Origin: Actinomycetota bacterium
GTDB taxonomy: Bacteria > Actinomycetota > Actinomycetes > S36-B12 > UBA5976
Reading direction: 5' to 3'
Assembly (NCBI GenBank): GCA_947491175.1
Contig: CANLIF010000015.1
Coordinates: 1-15,706, forward strand
DNA length: 15,706 nucleotides
The position numbers and the translations under genes were made by a program. The notes beneath the pieces are model-generated. The model made no database searches and was not told the DNA's origin. It saw only the letters and a program-made list of their open reading frames with translations. Shown in pieces: positions 7,243 to 14,259 of the stretch (position 1 is the first letter of the stretch; the number at the start of each line of letters is the position of its first letter).

Positions 7243-8683
7243 ATCATTGTTGAGTAAACCGAGTATTCCCAATGTCCTTGCTGGGCGCTATGCCTCAAAA
7301 TCTATGGCACAGATCTGGTCGCCAACTAACAAGATTGTGCTGGAGCGCCAACTTTGGATTGCAGTACTTCGCGCCCAAAAAGATCTTGGTATCGAAGTTC
7401 CAAGTGGTGTCATCGAGGCCTATGAAGCTGTAATTGAAAAAGTTGATCTAGCGAGTATTGCTGATCGGGAAAAAATCTCCCGTCACGATGTAAAAGCTCG
7501 GATCGAAGAATTCTGCGAATTAGCAGGACACGAGCACATTCATAAAGGGATGACTAGTCGCGACTTAACTGAAAATGTCGAACAACTCCAAGTTATGGCT
7601 GGGCTTAAGTTGATTCGTATCAAAGCGGTTGCAACTGCAGGAGTGCTGGCTGAACTTGCCGTTCGCTACACCGATGTTGCACTTACTGGTCGTAGCCATA
7701 ACGTTGCAGCGCAAACTACAACACTTGGTAAGCGCTTTGCATCTGCGGCTGATGAATTACTAGTAGCAATTGCTCGTGTTGATGATTTAATTGCTCGTTA
7801 TCCACTGCGTGGCATCAAGGGGCCAGTTGGAACAGCGCAAGACATGCTCGATCTTCTTGATGGAGATGCCAGCAAACTTGCTGACTTAGAGTCTCGGATT
7901 GCAAAGCATCTTGGTTTTACAAATGTATTCACCAGTGTCGGGCAGGTTTATCCACGTTCGGTTGACTACGACACCGTAACTGCACTTGTGCAATTAGCTT
8001 CTGGTCCAAGTAGCTTTGCCACCACAATTCGTTTGATGGCTGGACATGAATTGGTAACTGAAGGCTTTAAAGAAGGCCAAGTTGGTTCCAGCGCAATGCC
8101 GCACAAAATGAACACTCGTTCTTGTGAACGAGTAAATGGTTTCACTGTAATCTTGCGCGGCTATGCCTCAATGGTTGGCGAACTGGCGGGCAATCAATGG
8201 AACGAAGGCGATGTATTTTGCAGCGTAGTTCGCCGGGTTGCTCTTCCAGATTCGTTCTATGCAATTGATGGATTATTTGAAACTTTCTTAACGGTCCTTG
8301 AAGAGTTTGGTGCGTTCCCTGCGGTCATTGAGCGCGAACTTACCCGCTACTTACCGTTCCTAGCAACTACCAAGATTTTGATGGCTGCAGTTCGCAATGG
8401 CGTAGGCCGGGAAACTGCGCATGAAGTAATCAAAGAACATGCGGTAGCAGTTGCCCTTGAAATGCGCGGACCAAACGGTGGCGATGGCAATGCCGTCCTG
8501 GATCGACTTGCCAATGATGCACGCCTTGGAATCAATCGGGAAGAACTAGAAGCGCTAATTTCAAAGCCGCTTGAATTTACGGGTGCTGCGCGTGATCAAG
8601 TTACCGCAGTAGCCGATAAAGTTTCAAAACTCGTCGCAACTTCTCCTAAGGCTGCAACCTACCGACCGGAGCCTATCCTGTGA
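7235..8683 (+). CDS. purB: Adenylosuccinate lyase
   Basis: A 482-residue member of the fumarase/aspartase superfamily, active as a tetramer in the cytosol. It releases fumarate twice in purine synthesis: from SAICAR to give AICAR, and from adenylosuccinate to give AMP. Key segments are SIPNVLAGRYAS (10-21), ISRHDVKARIEEF (81-93), HKGMTSRDLTEN (103-114), GRSHNVAAQTTTLGKRF (152-168, general acid His155) and the mobile signature loop SSAMPHKMN (285-293) with the catalytic serine. The open frame extends to 7208, but the ATG at 7235 is preferred: it has GGGAG at 7224-7228 six bases upstream and gives the N-terminus expected for the family. It overlaps purD by 8 bp and purC by 4 bp, which indicates coupled translation. 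Confidence 0.96.
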   Translation: MDESLLSKPSIPNVLAGRYASKSMAQIWSPTNKIVLERQLWIAVLRAQKDLGIEVPSGVIEAYEAVIEKVDLASIADREKISRHDVKARIEEFCELAGHEHIHKGMTSRDLTENVEQLQVMAGLKLIRIKAVATAGVLAELAVRYTDVALTGRSHNVAAQTTTLGKRFASAADELLVAIARVDDLIARYPLRGIKGPVGTAQDMLDLLDGDASKLADLESRIAKHLGFTNVFTSVGQVYPRSVDYDTVTALVQLASGPSSFATTIRLMAGHELVTEGFKEGQVGSSAMPHKMNTRSCERVNGFTVILRGYASMVGELAGNQWNEGDVFCSVVRRVALPDSFYAIDGLFETFLTVLEEFGAFPAVIERELTRYLPFLATTKILMAAVRNGVGRETAHEVIKEHAVAVALEMRGPNGGDGNAVLDRLANDARLGINREELEALISKPLEFTGAARDQVTAVADKVSKLVATSPKAATYRPEPIL

Positions 8684-9576
8684 CAATTCAGCCCACCGAC
8701 TATGAATTAGGTGCTGAGTTCAAGCATATTTACTCTGGCAAAGTCCGCGATCTTTATGAAGCACCAGATGGCCGTTTGCTTTTCGTTACCAGTGATCGTA
8801 TTTCTGCATACGACTGGATCTTGCCTTCGGTAATTCCTGACAAAGGAAGAATTCTTACAGCTATGTCCATGTGGTGGTTTGAACGCTTACAAGGCATTGT
8901 TCCTAATCACGTGCTTTCAACTAACGTTCCAGACTCAGTCCGAGGCCGGGCAACATATTGTGAAAAGCTAGAAATGCTTCCTATCGAATGTGTGGCACGC
9001 GGTTACTTAGCTGGCTCGGGTTATACCGATTACCTGCGTGACCAGTCGATCTGCGGCAATGGCTTACCTCCTGGTCTTAAAGATGGCGCCAAACTTCCTA
9101 AGACTCTGTTCACTCCTGCGACAAAAGCCGCCATCGGGGACCATGACGAGAACGTAACTTTTGATGAAGTTATAACGTCGATCGGTATGGAAGAAGCGCA
9201 GCAACTTAAGCGCTTCACAACTTGGATTTATGATGTGGCTGCCGAGATTGCGCTGGAACGTGGAATCATTCTGGCCGACACAAAGTTTGAATTCGGCCTA
9301 GGTCTTGTTGGTGACAACCAAGATCAGATAGTCCTCGCTGATGAAGTTTTAACTCCGGACTCCTCACGCTATTGGCCGGCTGATCAATGGGTACCAGGCC
9401 AAGCCCAACCTTCGTACGACAAGCAGTTTGTGCGCAACTGGTTAACTTCTCCGCTTTCTGGCTGGGATAAGAATTCTGGTGAATCACCACCTGCTTTGCC
9501 TGAGGATGTAATCGAAAAAACTCGTGAACGTTACGTCGCAGCCTACGAACAGCTAACTGGCCAGAAGTTCAGTTAA
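8680..9576 (+). CDS. purC: Phosphoribosylaminoimidazole-succinocarboxamide synthase (SAICAR synthetase)
   Basis: A 298-residue ATP-dependent ligase that joins CAIR and aspartate to form SAICAR, whose product is the next substrate of PurB. Visible motifs are YSGKVRDLYEAPDGRLLFVTSDRISAYD (18-45) for ATP binding, LPIECVARGYLAGSG (100-114) for substrate binding, and KFEFGLG with ILADT and ADEVLTPDSSRYW in the C-terminal half. The length, about 60 residues more than the E. coli enzyme, matches the longer form found in actinobacteria and yeast. The GTG start shares GTGA with the purB stop (4-bp overlap) and has GGAG at 8668-8671 eight bases before it. It is the last gene of the operon and is followed by a hairpin. 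Confidence 0.96.
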   Translation: MTIQPTDYELGAEFKHIYSGKVRDLYEAPDGRLLFVTSDRISAYDWILPSVIPDKGRILTAMSMWWFERLQGIVPNHVLSTNVPDSVRGRATYCEKLEMLPIECVARGYLAGSGYTDYLRDQSICGNGLPPGLKDGAKLPKTLFTPATKAAIGDHDENVTFDEVITSIGMEEAQQLKRFTTWIYDVAAEIALERGIILADTKFEFGLGLVGDNQDQIVLADEVLTPDSSRYWPADQWVPGQAQPSYDKQFVRNWLTSPLSGWDKNSGESPPALPEDVIEKTRERYVAAYEQLTGQKFS

Positions 9577-9582
9577 TAGGCC

Positions 9583-9612
9583 GGCTCTCAACGCAACATC
9601 ACGTTGAGAGCC
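9583..9612 (+). terminator. Hairpin after purC, weak intrinsic terminator
   Basis: GGCTCTCAACG (9583-9593) pairs perfectly with CGTTGAGAGCC (9602-9612), an 11-bp stem with an 8-base loop, starting six bases after the purC stop. The following bases, CACCAGGTTTAGG, contain only a short T run, so this may be an inefficient or factor-assisted terminator, or a 3'-end stabilising hairpin. It also lies just past the 3' end of the minus-strand tRNA-like sequence and could end that transcript. Confidence 0.65.
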
Positions 9613-9625
9613 CACCAGGTTTAGG

Positions 9626-9698
9626 AACCCCTGGCGGGAATCGAACCCGCATCTCCAATTGAGTCAATAATGGGCTCTTTCCATTGAGCTACAGGGGT
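9626..9698 (-). tRNA. tRNA-like gene, anticodon position reads GAC; possibly degenerate
   Basis: Read on the minus strand, 73 bases fold as a cloverleaf. The acceptor ACCCCTG pairs with CAGGGGT over 7 bp; TA joins to a D arm GCTC-AATGGAAA-GAGC with the GG pair; there is a 5-base variable region GAGAT and a perfect T arm GCGGG-TTCGATT-CCCGC. Discriminator is T, and CCA is not encoded. By position the anticodon is GAC (9663-9665), which would be valine, with T33 in place. However, the anticodon stem (CATTA against AATTG) has T-T and A-A mismatches at 29-41 and 31-39, and a T discriminator is unusual for tRNA-Val. It may be a degenerate copy or an oddly folded functional tRNA; the amino acid assignment is not secure. 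The strand is certain from the T loop. Confidence 0.6.
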
Positions 9699-9753
9699 AC
9701 CCCAAATCAATAGTTGCCATCAACTTTGTTCAGAGGCACTGATCAGTCGCTGC

Positions 9754-9762
9754 TGTGGATAA
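9754..9762 (-). other. Perfect DnaA-box-like 9-mer
   Basis: On the minus strand 9754-9762 reads TTATCCACA, the consensus DnaA binding site. It lies in the non-coding stretch upstream of the tRNA-like sequence, seven bases from a 10-bp palindrome ACTGATCAGT (9738-9747). A single box without AT-rich repeats or dnaA/dnaN neighbours does not make an origin. It could be an isolated DnaA binding site or a chance match. Confidence 0.3.
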
Positions 9763-9791
9763 ACAATTAGTGTGAGTTTCGATTTAGGTGG

Positions 9792-9819
9792 TTGACATAA
9801 ATCTTTCTGGATGTAAATA
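9792..9819 (+). promoter_or_regulatory. Candidate promoter with consensus -35 box
   Basis: TTGACA (9792-9797) is a perfect -35 element. After 16 bases comes TAAATA (9814-9819), only a partial -10 match, preceded by TG at 9812-9813. No open reading frame with a ribosome-binding site follows on this strand before the terminator at 9871-9905, so the promoter, if real, would drive a short non-coding RNA. Confidence 0.4.
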
Positions 9820-9825
9820 TCTAGT

Positions 9826-9905
9826 TATTGAGTCAGTAGTGGATGTCGGGTAACCGACGCTCTAACCGAGAAAGGCCCGCGAAACATCTCGCGGGCCTTT
9901 TCTTA
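9826..9905 (+). ncRNA. Possible small RNA between a consensus -35 promoter and a strong terminator
   Basis: About 80 bases lie between the predicted start near 9826 and the terminator. They hold a hairpin GTCGG-GTAA-CCGAC (9845-9858), a 5-bp stem closed by a GTAA tetraloop of the stable GNRA class, then a single-stranded CTCTAACCGAG segment, then the GC-rich terminator hairpin. No protein-coding start is visible. The terminator T run follows the plus-strand direction better (TTTTCTT) than the minus one, although the neighbouring minus-strand gene ends here too, so the hairpin alone may simply serve that gene. I do not recognise a known RNA family. Confidence 0.3.
9871..9905. terminator. Intrinsic terminator downstream of the ThDP enzyme gene, probably bidirectional
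   Basis: AAAGGCCCGCGA (9871-9882) pairs with TCGCGGGCCTTT (9889-9900), a perfect 12-bp stem with the 6-base loop AACATC. On the plus strand it continues TTTTCTTATT; on the minus strand the stem is followed by CTTTCTCGG, a weaker T run. It lies 13 bases past the stop of the minus-strand ThDP enzyme gene and can end that transcript as well as any transcript arriving from the left. Confidence 0.88.
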
Positions 9906-9912
9906 TTAAGTT

Positions 9913-11544
9913 TTACTTTTCGTTCCAACGCGGGCTCGTGCTCTTTGGTGGATACAAAGTTTCCCGAATCAAAATGATTCCTGGTTGCTTAAGATCCAAC
10001 GCATCACCTAAATCTTCGATCGTGGTTTCAGTGAATGACAACCCAAATGATTGCGCCAGGATTGCCCAATCTGGCGAAACTAAGTCAACACCACGCTCTG
10101 GGTGACCCATGACTTGCTGGTCGTAACGCAACATTCCGTAGCCACCGTCATCAACAATTAGCAATGTGTAAGGCAAATTTTCTTGAACGATAGTTGCAAG
10201 TTCACCAAGTGCAAACGCAACGCCACCGTCACCGCAAACTGCCAGAGTGCGACTGCCATTTGCAGCTGGACCAATCGCAGCCGGCAGTCCGAAACCTAAA
10301 GTTCCCCAGCCAACTGGATAAACGATGCGACGGGATCTTGGTTGTACTGCGTAAACGCCAGTCCAGTAACCACAAACTGACATATCGCAAACAATCGTGC
10401 CATCAGCTGGCCAATGGTTTTCAATGGCTTCAACAAGTGCGATGCCACGTGTGGATTTTTCACCAACCCGAAGTCGATCCCGAGCCGTGGTGTTTACTGC
10501 TGAAACATCAACCCAAGAATCGCGAGCAGAAGTTCCAGTGGCCAAGGCAGCCGCCACTCCATTGATGTTGTTGTTCAAAACAACTGCAGTTGGATCAACA
10601 TTTCGCATAGTTTTTGTTGGCTCAACATCAACAAGAACAATGGTTTTTGGCCAAGCAATTGCCCAGTTCTTGGTATTCATGCCATCCAATTGGCTACCAA
10701 AAACTACAAGTGCATCCGCGTCGGCTAACACGGCTTCAGTTTCTGGTTCATGAATAGGAGTAACCAAAGTTAGTTTTGAATCGGCAGCGATTCCACGACC
10801 AGCAAACGAAGTAAGAATCGGGGCATTCCAATGTCCAGCCAATGCTGCTAGTGAATCAGACGAATCAACTGCGCCACCACCAGCCCAAATCACAATCTTC
10901 TTTGCCCCAACAAGTGCAGCCTGTGCTGCTGCGATATCAATTTCAATTACTTCTTGACCAATTTCTAGTTTTGGCCGCTCACCTGTGAATTGCTGGGTTA
11001 ATACATCGGCAGGAATTCCTAAGTAACCAGCGCCAACCGGTGCTCGTAACAAGTCGCGAATCATTTCGGCGGCCACATCAACAGCAGTAACTCCGTCAGT
11101 AACACTTATTGCCATGGAAACTCCAGCAAGCTTTTTAGCCAGGGGAGCAAACATTGCTGCCTGGTCATCCATCTCATGAAGTAATCCACGAGCGCCGTCT
11201 TTTGAGCGCTTACCAATTGGTGCTTCCGAAGAAATCACAAACACCGGAGACCCACTTATTGCCGCTTCACCAAAGGCACCAAGGGTATTCGCTGCTCCCG
11301 GCCCGGTGGTGGTTAGCGCTACTCCCAAAGAGCCAGTGGTTCGCGCTACACCATCAGCTGCATATGCAGTCGTTTGTTCATGGCGAACTCCAACAATGGT
11401 AGGGCGGTTCGGGCCAAGGGCATCCCAGAATGCCAGGTTGTGAACCCCAGGGATTCCGAAGGTGGTCTTAACACCTGCTTCCCAGAGCAAATCTAGGATT
11501 ACCCCGGCTACAGTTTGCTGGTTCGAAGTGGCATTGTTAGACAT
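9913..11544 (-). CDS. ThDP-dependent acetolactate synthase/decarboxylase-family enzyme
   Basis: A 543-residue enzyme of the thiamine diphosphate superfamily with the three-domain order of acetolactate synthase and 2-oxo acid decarboxylases. The N-terminal pyrimidine-binding domain has FGIPGVHNLAFWDAL (29-43) and GVRHEQTTAYAADGVAR with the catalytic Glu56. A central domain includes IVIWAGGGAV. The C-terminal domain has GWGTLGFGLPAAIG and the GDGG motif (438-441), ending 25 residues later in VDDGGYGM (464-471). The usual Asn-Asn or Asn-Asp pair of the metal-binding motif is Asp-Asp here (465-466). It likely decarboxylates or carboligates a 2-oxo acid; candidates include guanidino-oxopentanoate decarboxylase-like or sulfoacetaldehyde acetyltransferase-like activity, but it is not a clear match to either, nor to IlvB. 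The ATG at 11544 is preferred to the GTG at 11553 because a TAAAGT -10 box ends seven bases upstream. It is divergent from the aldehyde dehydrogenase gene. Confidence 0.85.
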   Translation of the reverse strand: MSNNATSNQQTVAGVILDLLWEAGVKTTFGIPGVHNLAFWDALGPNRPTIVGVRHEQTTAYAADGVARTTGSLGVALTTTGPGAANTLGAFGEAAISGSPVFVISSEAPIGKRSKDGARGLLHEMDDQAAMFAPLAKKLAGVSMAISVTDGVTAVDVAAEMIRDLLRAPVGAGYLGIPADVLTQQFTGERPKLEIGQEVIEIDIAAAQAALVGAKKIVIWAGGGAVDSSDSLAALAGHWNAPILTSFAGRGIAADSKLTLVTPIHEPETEAVLADADALVVFGSQLDGMNTKNWAIAWPKTIVLVDVEPTKTMRNVDPTAVVLNNNINGVAAALATGTSARDSWVDVSAVNTTARDRLRVGEKSTRGIALVEAIENHWPADGTIVCDMSVCGYWTGVYAVQPRSRRIVYPVGWGTLGFGLPAAIGPAANGSRTLAVCGDGGVAFALGELATIVQENLPYTLLIVDDGGYGMLRYDQQVMGHPERGVDLVSPDWAILAQSFGLSFTETTIEDLGDALDLKQPGIILIRETLYPPKSTSPRWNEK

Positions 11545-11561
11545 GTAAATCACTTTATCGT
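11534..11561. promoter_or_regulatory. Divergent overlapping promoters between ThDP enzyme and aldehyde dehydrogenase genes
   Basis: On the minus strand TAAAGT (11552-11557) is a -10 box ending seven bases before the ATG at 11544, giving a leaderless transcript. On the plus strand TTGTTA (11534-11539) and TATCGT (11556-11561), spaced 16 bases, form a promoter for the aldehyde dehydrogenase gene. That gene's GTG at 11580 has a ribosome-binding site AAAGAGG (11567-11573) six bases upstream. The two -10 boxes overlap by two bases, so polymerase can hardly occupy both at once. Confidence 0.45.
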
Positions 11562-11579
11562 CAATGAAAGAGGCCCTGC

Positions 11580-13076
11580 GTGTCCACCTTCAAATCTCTA
11601 AATCCAACCAACTTGAGCGACGTAGTCGTCGAGACAAAACTGGCAACTGCTGATGACATCGCAGACGCAGCGCGTCGTGCCAAGGCCGCTCAAAAGGCTT
11701 GGGCAAAAATGCCAGCTCCAGCGCGTGGCCGAGTCATTGCCAACGCCGGTCGGTTATTCGAGAACAATAAGGAAGCCCTTTCCAGGCTGGTTACCCGCGA
11801 AATGGGCAAGGTCTACCGCGAGGCACTTGGCGATGTGCAAGAAGTAATTGATACCTGTGACTTCTTCCTTGGTGAAGGCCGACGCCTTTACGGACAAACC
11901 GTTCCAAGCGAGATGCCAAACAAGAATTTGTTCACATTCCGTATGCCAGTTGGTACTGCGTTGATCATCACTGCTGGAAACTTCCCAGCGGCCGTGCCAT
12001 CTTGGTACATCATTCCAGCACTGCTTACTGGTAACTCAGTCGTTTGGAAGCCATCGGAATTCACTCCAGCAGTTGCTGAAGCCATGACAGCAATCTTCCA
12101 TGCCGCCGGTGTGCCAAAAGATGTTCTGATCACAGTTGTTGCAGACGGTAAAGAAACTTTTGAAGGCATGGTTAAGGGTCTGGATGAAGGAACCATCAAC
12201 AAGGTTGGCTTCACTGGATCAACTGAAGTTGGTCGTTTGATTGGCGCCAAAGTTGGTGAATACATTCAGAGTGCATGTCTAGAACTTGGTGGCAAGAATC
12301 CGATGATCATCATGCCGGATGCAGATCTTGAGTTAGCTCTTGATGGCGCATTGTTTGCTGGCTTTGGTACCGCAGGTCAGCGCTGTACTTCACTTGGAAC
12401 TTTGTGGATTCATGACTCGGTTTATGACAAGTTCCTAAAGATGTATGCCGACAAGGTTGCTAGCTCTAAAGTTGGCGACCCGATGGAAGACGTTCTATTC
12501 GGCCCAATGATCGCTGAGAAGTACCTTGCAACTCACGAGGAAAACTTAAAGCTGATTCAGCCACATCACACTGTGCATGGTTCAACTGGCATTGGTCGAA
12601 TTACCAAAGACAATCCTCGTGAAGGTTTTGTTGGCGATCCTGATGCTGGCGTTTTCGCTCACCCAACAATTGTTGCTGGTATTAAAAAAGAAGACGCGCT
12701 TTACAACACTGAAACTTTTGGTCCGCTCGTGACAGTTGGTCGCTTCTCAACTATTGAAGAAGCTATTGAACTTGGTAACGATCATGGCTTTGGATTATCA
12801 GCTGCGATCTACACCAGTGATCCAAAGGCAGTTTGGACTTTCCGCGAAGGAATTTCAGCAGGCATGCTTTCAATCAATAACTCAACATCGGGTGCTGAAG
12901 CCCACCTACCGTTTGGTGGAAATGGCAAGAGCGGTAATGGTTCACGTCAGTCCGGTATCTGGGTACTTGATGTGTTCACCCGTTGGCAGTCACTTAACTG
13001 GGACTGGTCCGGAAAGCTTCAGAAAGCTCAAATGGACAACGAAGAAGTACCTCATAATCCTGATTTCAAGATCTAA
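11580..13076 (+). CDS. NAD(P)-dependent aldehyde dehydrogenase
   Basis: A 498-residue soluble aldehyde dehydrogenase, oxidising an aldehyde to the acid with NAD or NADP. All core residues are present: TAGNFP with Asn134, VWKPSE with Lys157, the cofactor loop FTGSTEVG (211-218), the general base Glu235 in LELGGKNP, the nucleophile Cys269 in GQRCTS, and the downstream ETFGPL and LPFGGNGKSGNGSRQSG segments. GQRCTSLGTLWIHDSVYD and the tail LDVFTRWQSLNWDWSGKLQKAQMDNEE resemble ALDH7-like and 2-oxoglutarate-semialdehyde dehydrogenase-like enzymes, but the substrate is not fixed by the sequence. The GTG start has AAAGAGG six bases before it. It leads a plus-strand unit with the DAO-family oxidoreductase (11-bp gap) and two membrane proteins. 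The divergent ThDP enzyme could supply an aldehyde by decarboxylation; this is inference. Confidence 0.93.
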   Translation: MSTFKSLNPTNLSDVVVETKLATADDIADAARRAKAAQKAWAKMPAPARGRVIANAGRLFENNKEALSRLVTREMGKVYREALGDVQEVIDTCDFFLGEGRRLYGQTVPSEMPNKNLFTFRMPVGTALIITAGNFPAAVPSWYIIPALLTGNSVVWKPSEFTPAVAEAMTAIFHAAGVPKDVLITVVADGKETFEGMVKGLDEGTINKVGFTGSTEVGRLIGAKVGEYIQSACLELGGKNPMIIMPDADLELALDGALFAGFGTAGQRCTSLGTLWIHDSVYDKFLKMYADKVASSKVGDPMEDVLFGPMIAEKYLATHEENLKLIQPHHTVHGSTGIGRITKDNPREGFVGDPDAGVFAHPTIVAGIKKEDALYNTETFGPLVTVGRFSTIEEAIELGNDHGFGLSAAIYTSDPKAVWTFREGISAGMLSINNSTSGAEAHLPFGGNGKSGNGSRQSGIWVLDVFTRWQSLNWDWSGKLQKAQMDNEEVPHNPDFKI

Positions 13077-13087
13077 GGAATCCATCG

Positions 13088-14254
13088 ATGGCTGTGCTTC
13101 CGGAAGAAGTAGATGTAGTTGTAGTCGGCGGTGGCGTCATGGGCGCCTCCGCTGCCTTCCACCTGGCTGAAGCTGGTGTAAGCGTTCTGCTAGTTGAAAA
13201 GAATGAACTAGCAAGTGGCTCAACATCAAAAGCAGCAGGTGGGGTTCGCGCAAACTTCTCAGATGAACTAAACATTGCAATGGGCGCTCGATCCCTTGAT
13301 CTATTGGAGGACTTTCCAAATCGTCCAGGTCAGGAAATTGATTTGCATCGCCCGGGTTACATGTTCGCGCTTTCAACTCCAGAAGATGTAGAACTTTTTG
13401 AGAAATCAACTGCGCTTCATATTGCCGCTGGAGTTGAATCTCGAATGCTCACACCACAAGAGGCTAAAGAATTAAATCCATTGCTTGAGATCGATGGCAT
13501 TCTGGCTGCCTCATTTACTCCAAATGATGGTTACTGCACTCCAGAGTCGGTAGTCCTTGGTTATGCATCCGGAGCTCGTAAACATGGCGCAACTGTAATG
13601 ACTCAGACGGAAGCAACTGACATCGAAGTAGTTGATGGTCAGATCATTAGCGTTACAACTTCCGCAGGCAAAGTTAAAACCAAAACGGTTTTCAACTGTG
13701 CTGGAGCTTGGTCACCAACTATTGGCGCAATGGTCGGTTTAGAAATTCCAGTCCAGCCACTTCGTCGTGAACTCTTAATCACTGAACCATTGACAGCAGA
13801 TTTTGATGATGTGCCAGCTAACATGCCAATGACAATTGACTACTCAACATCGCTTTATTGGCACCGTGAAGGCAACGCAATGCTTATGGGGTTCTCAGAC
13901 AAAACTGTGGAGTACTCCTGGGACCTGCGCCGCGATCCAAATTTCTTAGAAAAGATCGGAAGTTTGGCAGAAGTTCGAGCACCTCGACTTTTGGAATTGG
14001 GCGCCGCGAGTGGTTGGGCTGGTTTGTATGATCTTGCGCCGGATCACAACGCAATCATGGGTGAATGGGAAGGCGTATCTCGATTCTTGTATGCAACCGG
14101 ATTTAGTGGACATGGCTTCCTGCAAGGGCCAGCAATTGGTGAGATTTTGCGCGACATGTATCTAGGTAAGAAGCCTTTTGTTGACATCACGCCGTTGAGT
14201 AACGATCGCTTTTCATCCGGCGGCGAACTACGCCCAGAAAAAAACATCGTCTAG
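13088..14254 (+). CDS. FAD-dependent oxidoreductase, DAO family (sarcosine oxidase beta-like)
   Basis: A 388-residue single-subunit-size flavoenzyme. The N-terminal Rossmann motif VVVGGGVMGASAAFHLAEAG (11-30) ends in the ribose-binding Glu37, followed by GSTSKAAGGVRANFSDELN (44-62), which matches the DAO group of sarcosine, dimethylglycine, glycine and proline oxidising enzymes. LYDLAPDHNAIMG and YATGFSGHGFLQGPAIGE (335-352) form the C-terminal FAD site. No histidine or cysteine stands at the usual covalent-attachment points, so FAD is probably bound non-covalently. It should oxidise a secondary or primary amine to an imine. Alternatives include sarcosine, proline or pipecolate as substrate. 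AAGGAA at 13075-13080 lies seven bases before the ATG and overlaps the stop of the aldehyde dehydrogenase gene, so the two are almost certainly cotranscribed. Confidence 0.9.
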   Translation: MAVLPEEVDVVVVGGGVMGASAAFHLAEAGVSVLLVEKNELASGSTSKAAGGVRANFSDELNIAMGARSLDLLEDFPNRPGQEIDLHRPGYMFALSTPEDVELFEKSTALHIAAGVESRMLTPQEAKELNPLLEIDGILAASFTPNDGYCTPESVVLGYASGARKHGATVMTQTEATDIEVVDGQIISVTTSAGKVKTKTVFNCAGAWSPTIGAMVGLEIPVQPLRRELLITEPLTADFDDVPANMPMTIDYSTSLYWHREGNAMLMGFSDKTVEYSWDLRRDPNFLEKIGSLAEVRAPRLLELGAASGWAGLYDLAPDHNAIMGEWEGVSRFLYATGFSGHGFLQGPAIGEILRDMYLGKKPFVDITPLSNDRFSSGGELRPEKNIV

Positions 14255-14259
14255 ATCTC

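Noticed and set aside
9577..9912. Replication origin suggested by the DnaA box in the longest non-coding stretch
   Set aside because: Only one box is present, there is no AT-rich unwinding repeat, and no dnaA, dnaN or rpmH gene is near.
9913..11544. Reading the ThDP enzyme as the biosynthetic acetolactate synthase IlvB
   Set aside because: No ilvN or ilvC lies beside it, it is shorter than IlvB, and its motif spacing and neighbours suggest a catabolic decarboxylase-like enzyme.
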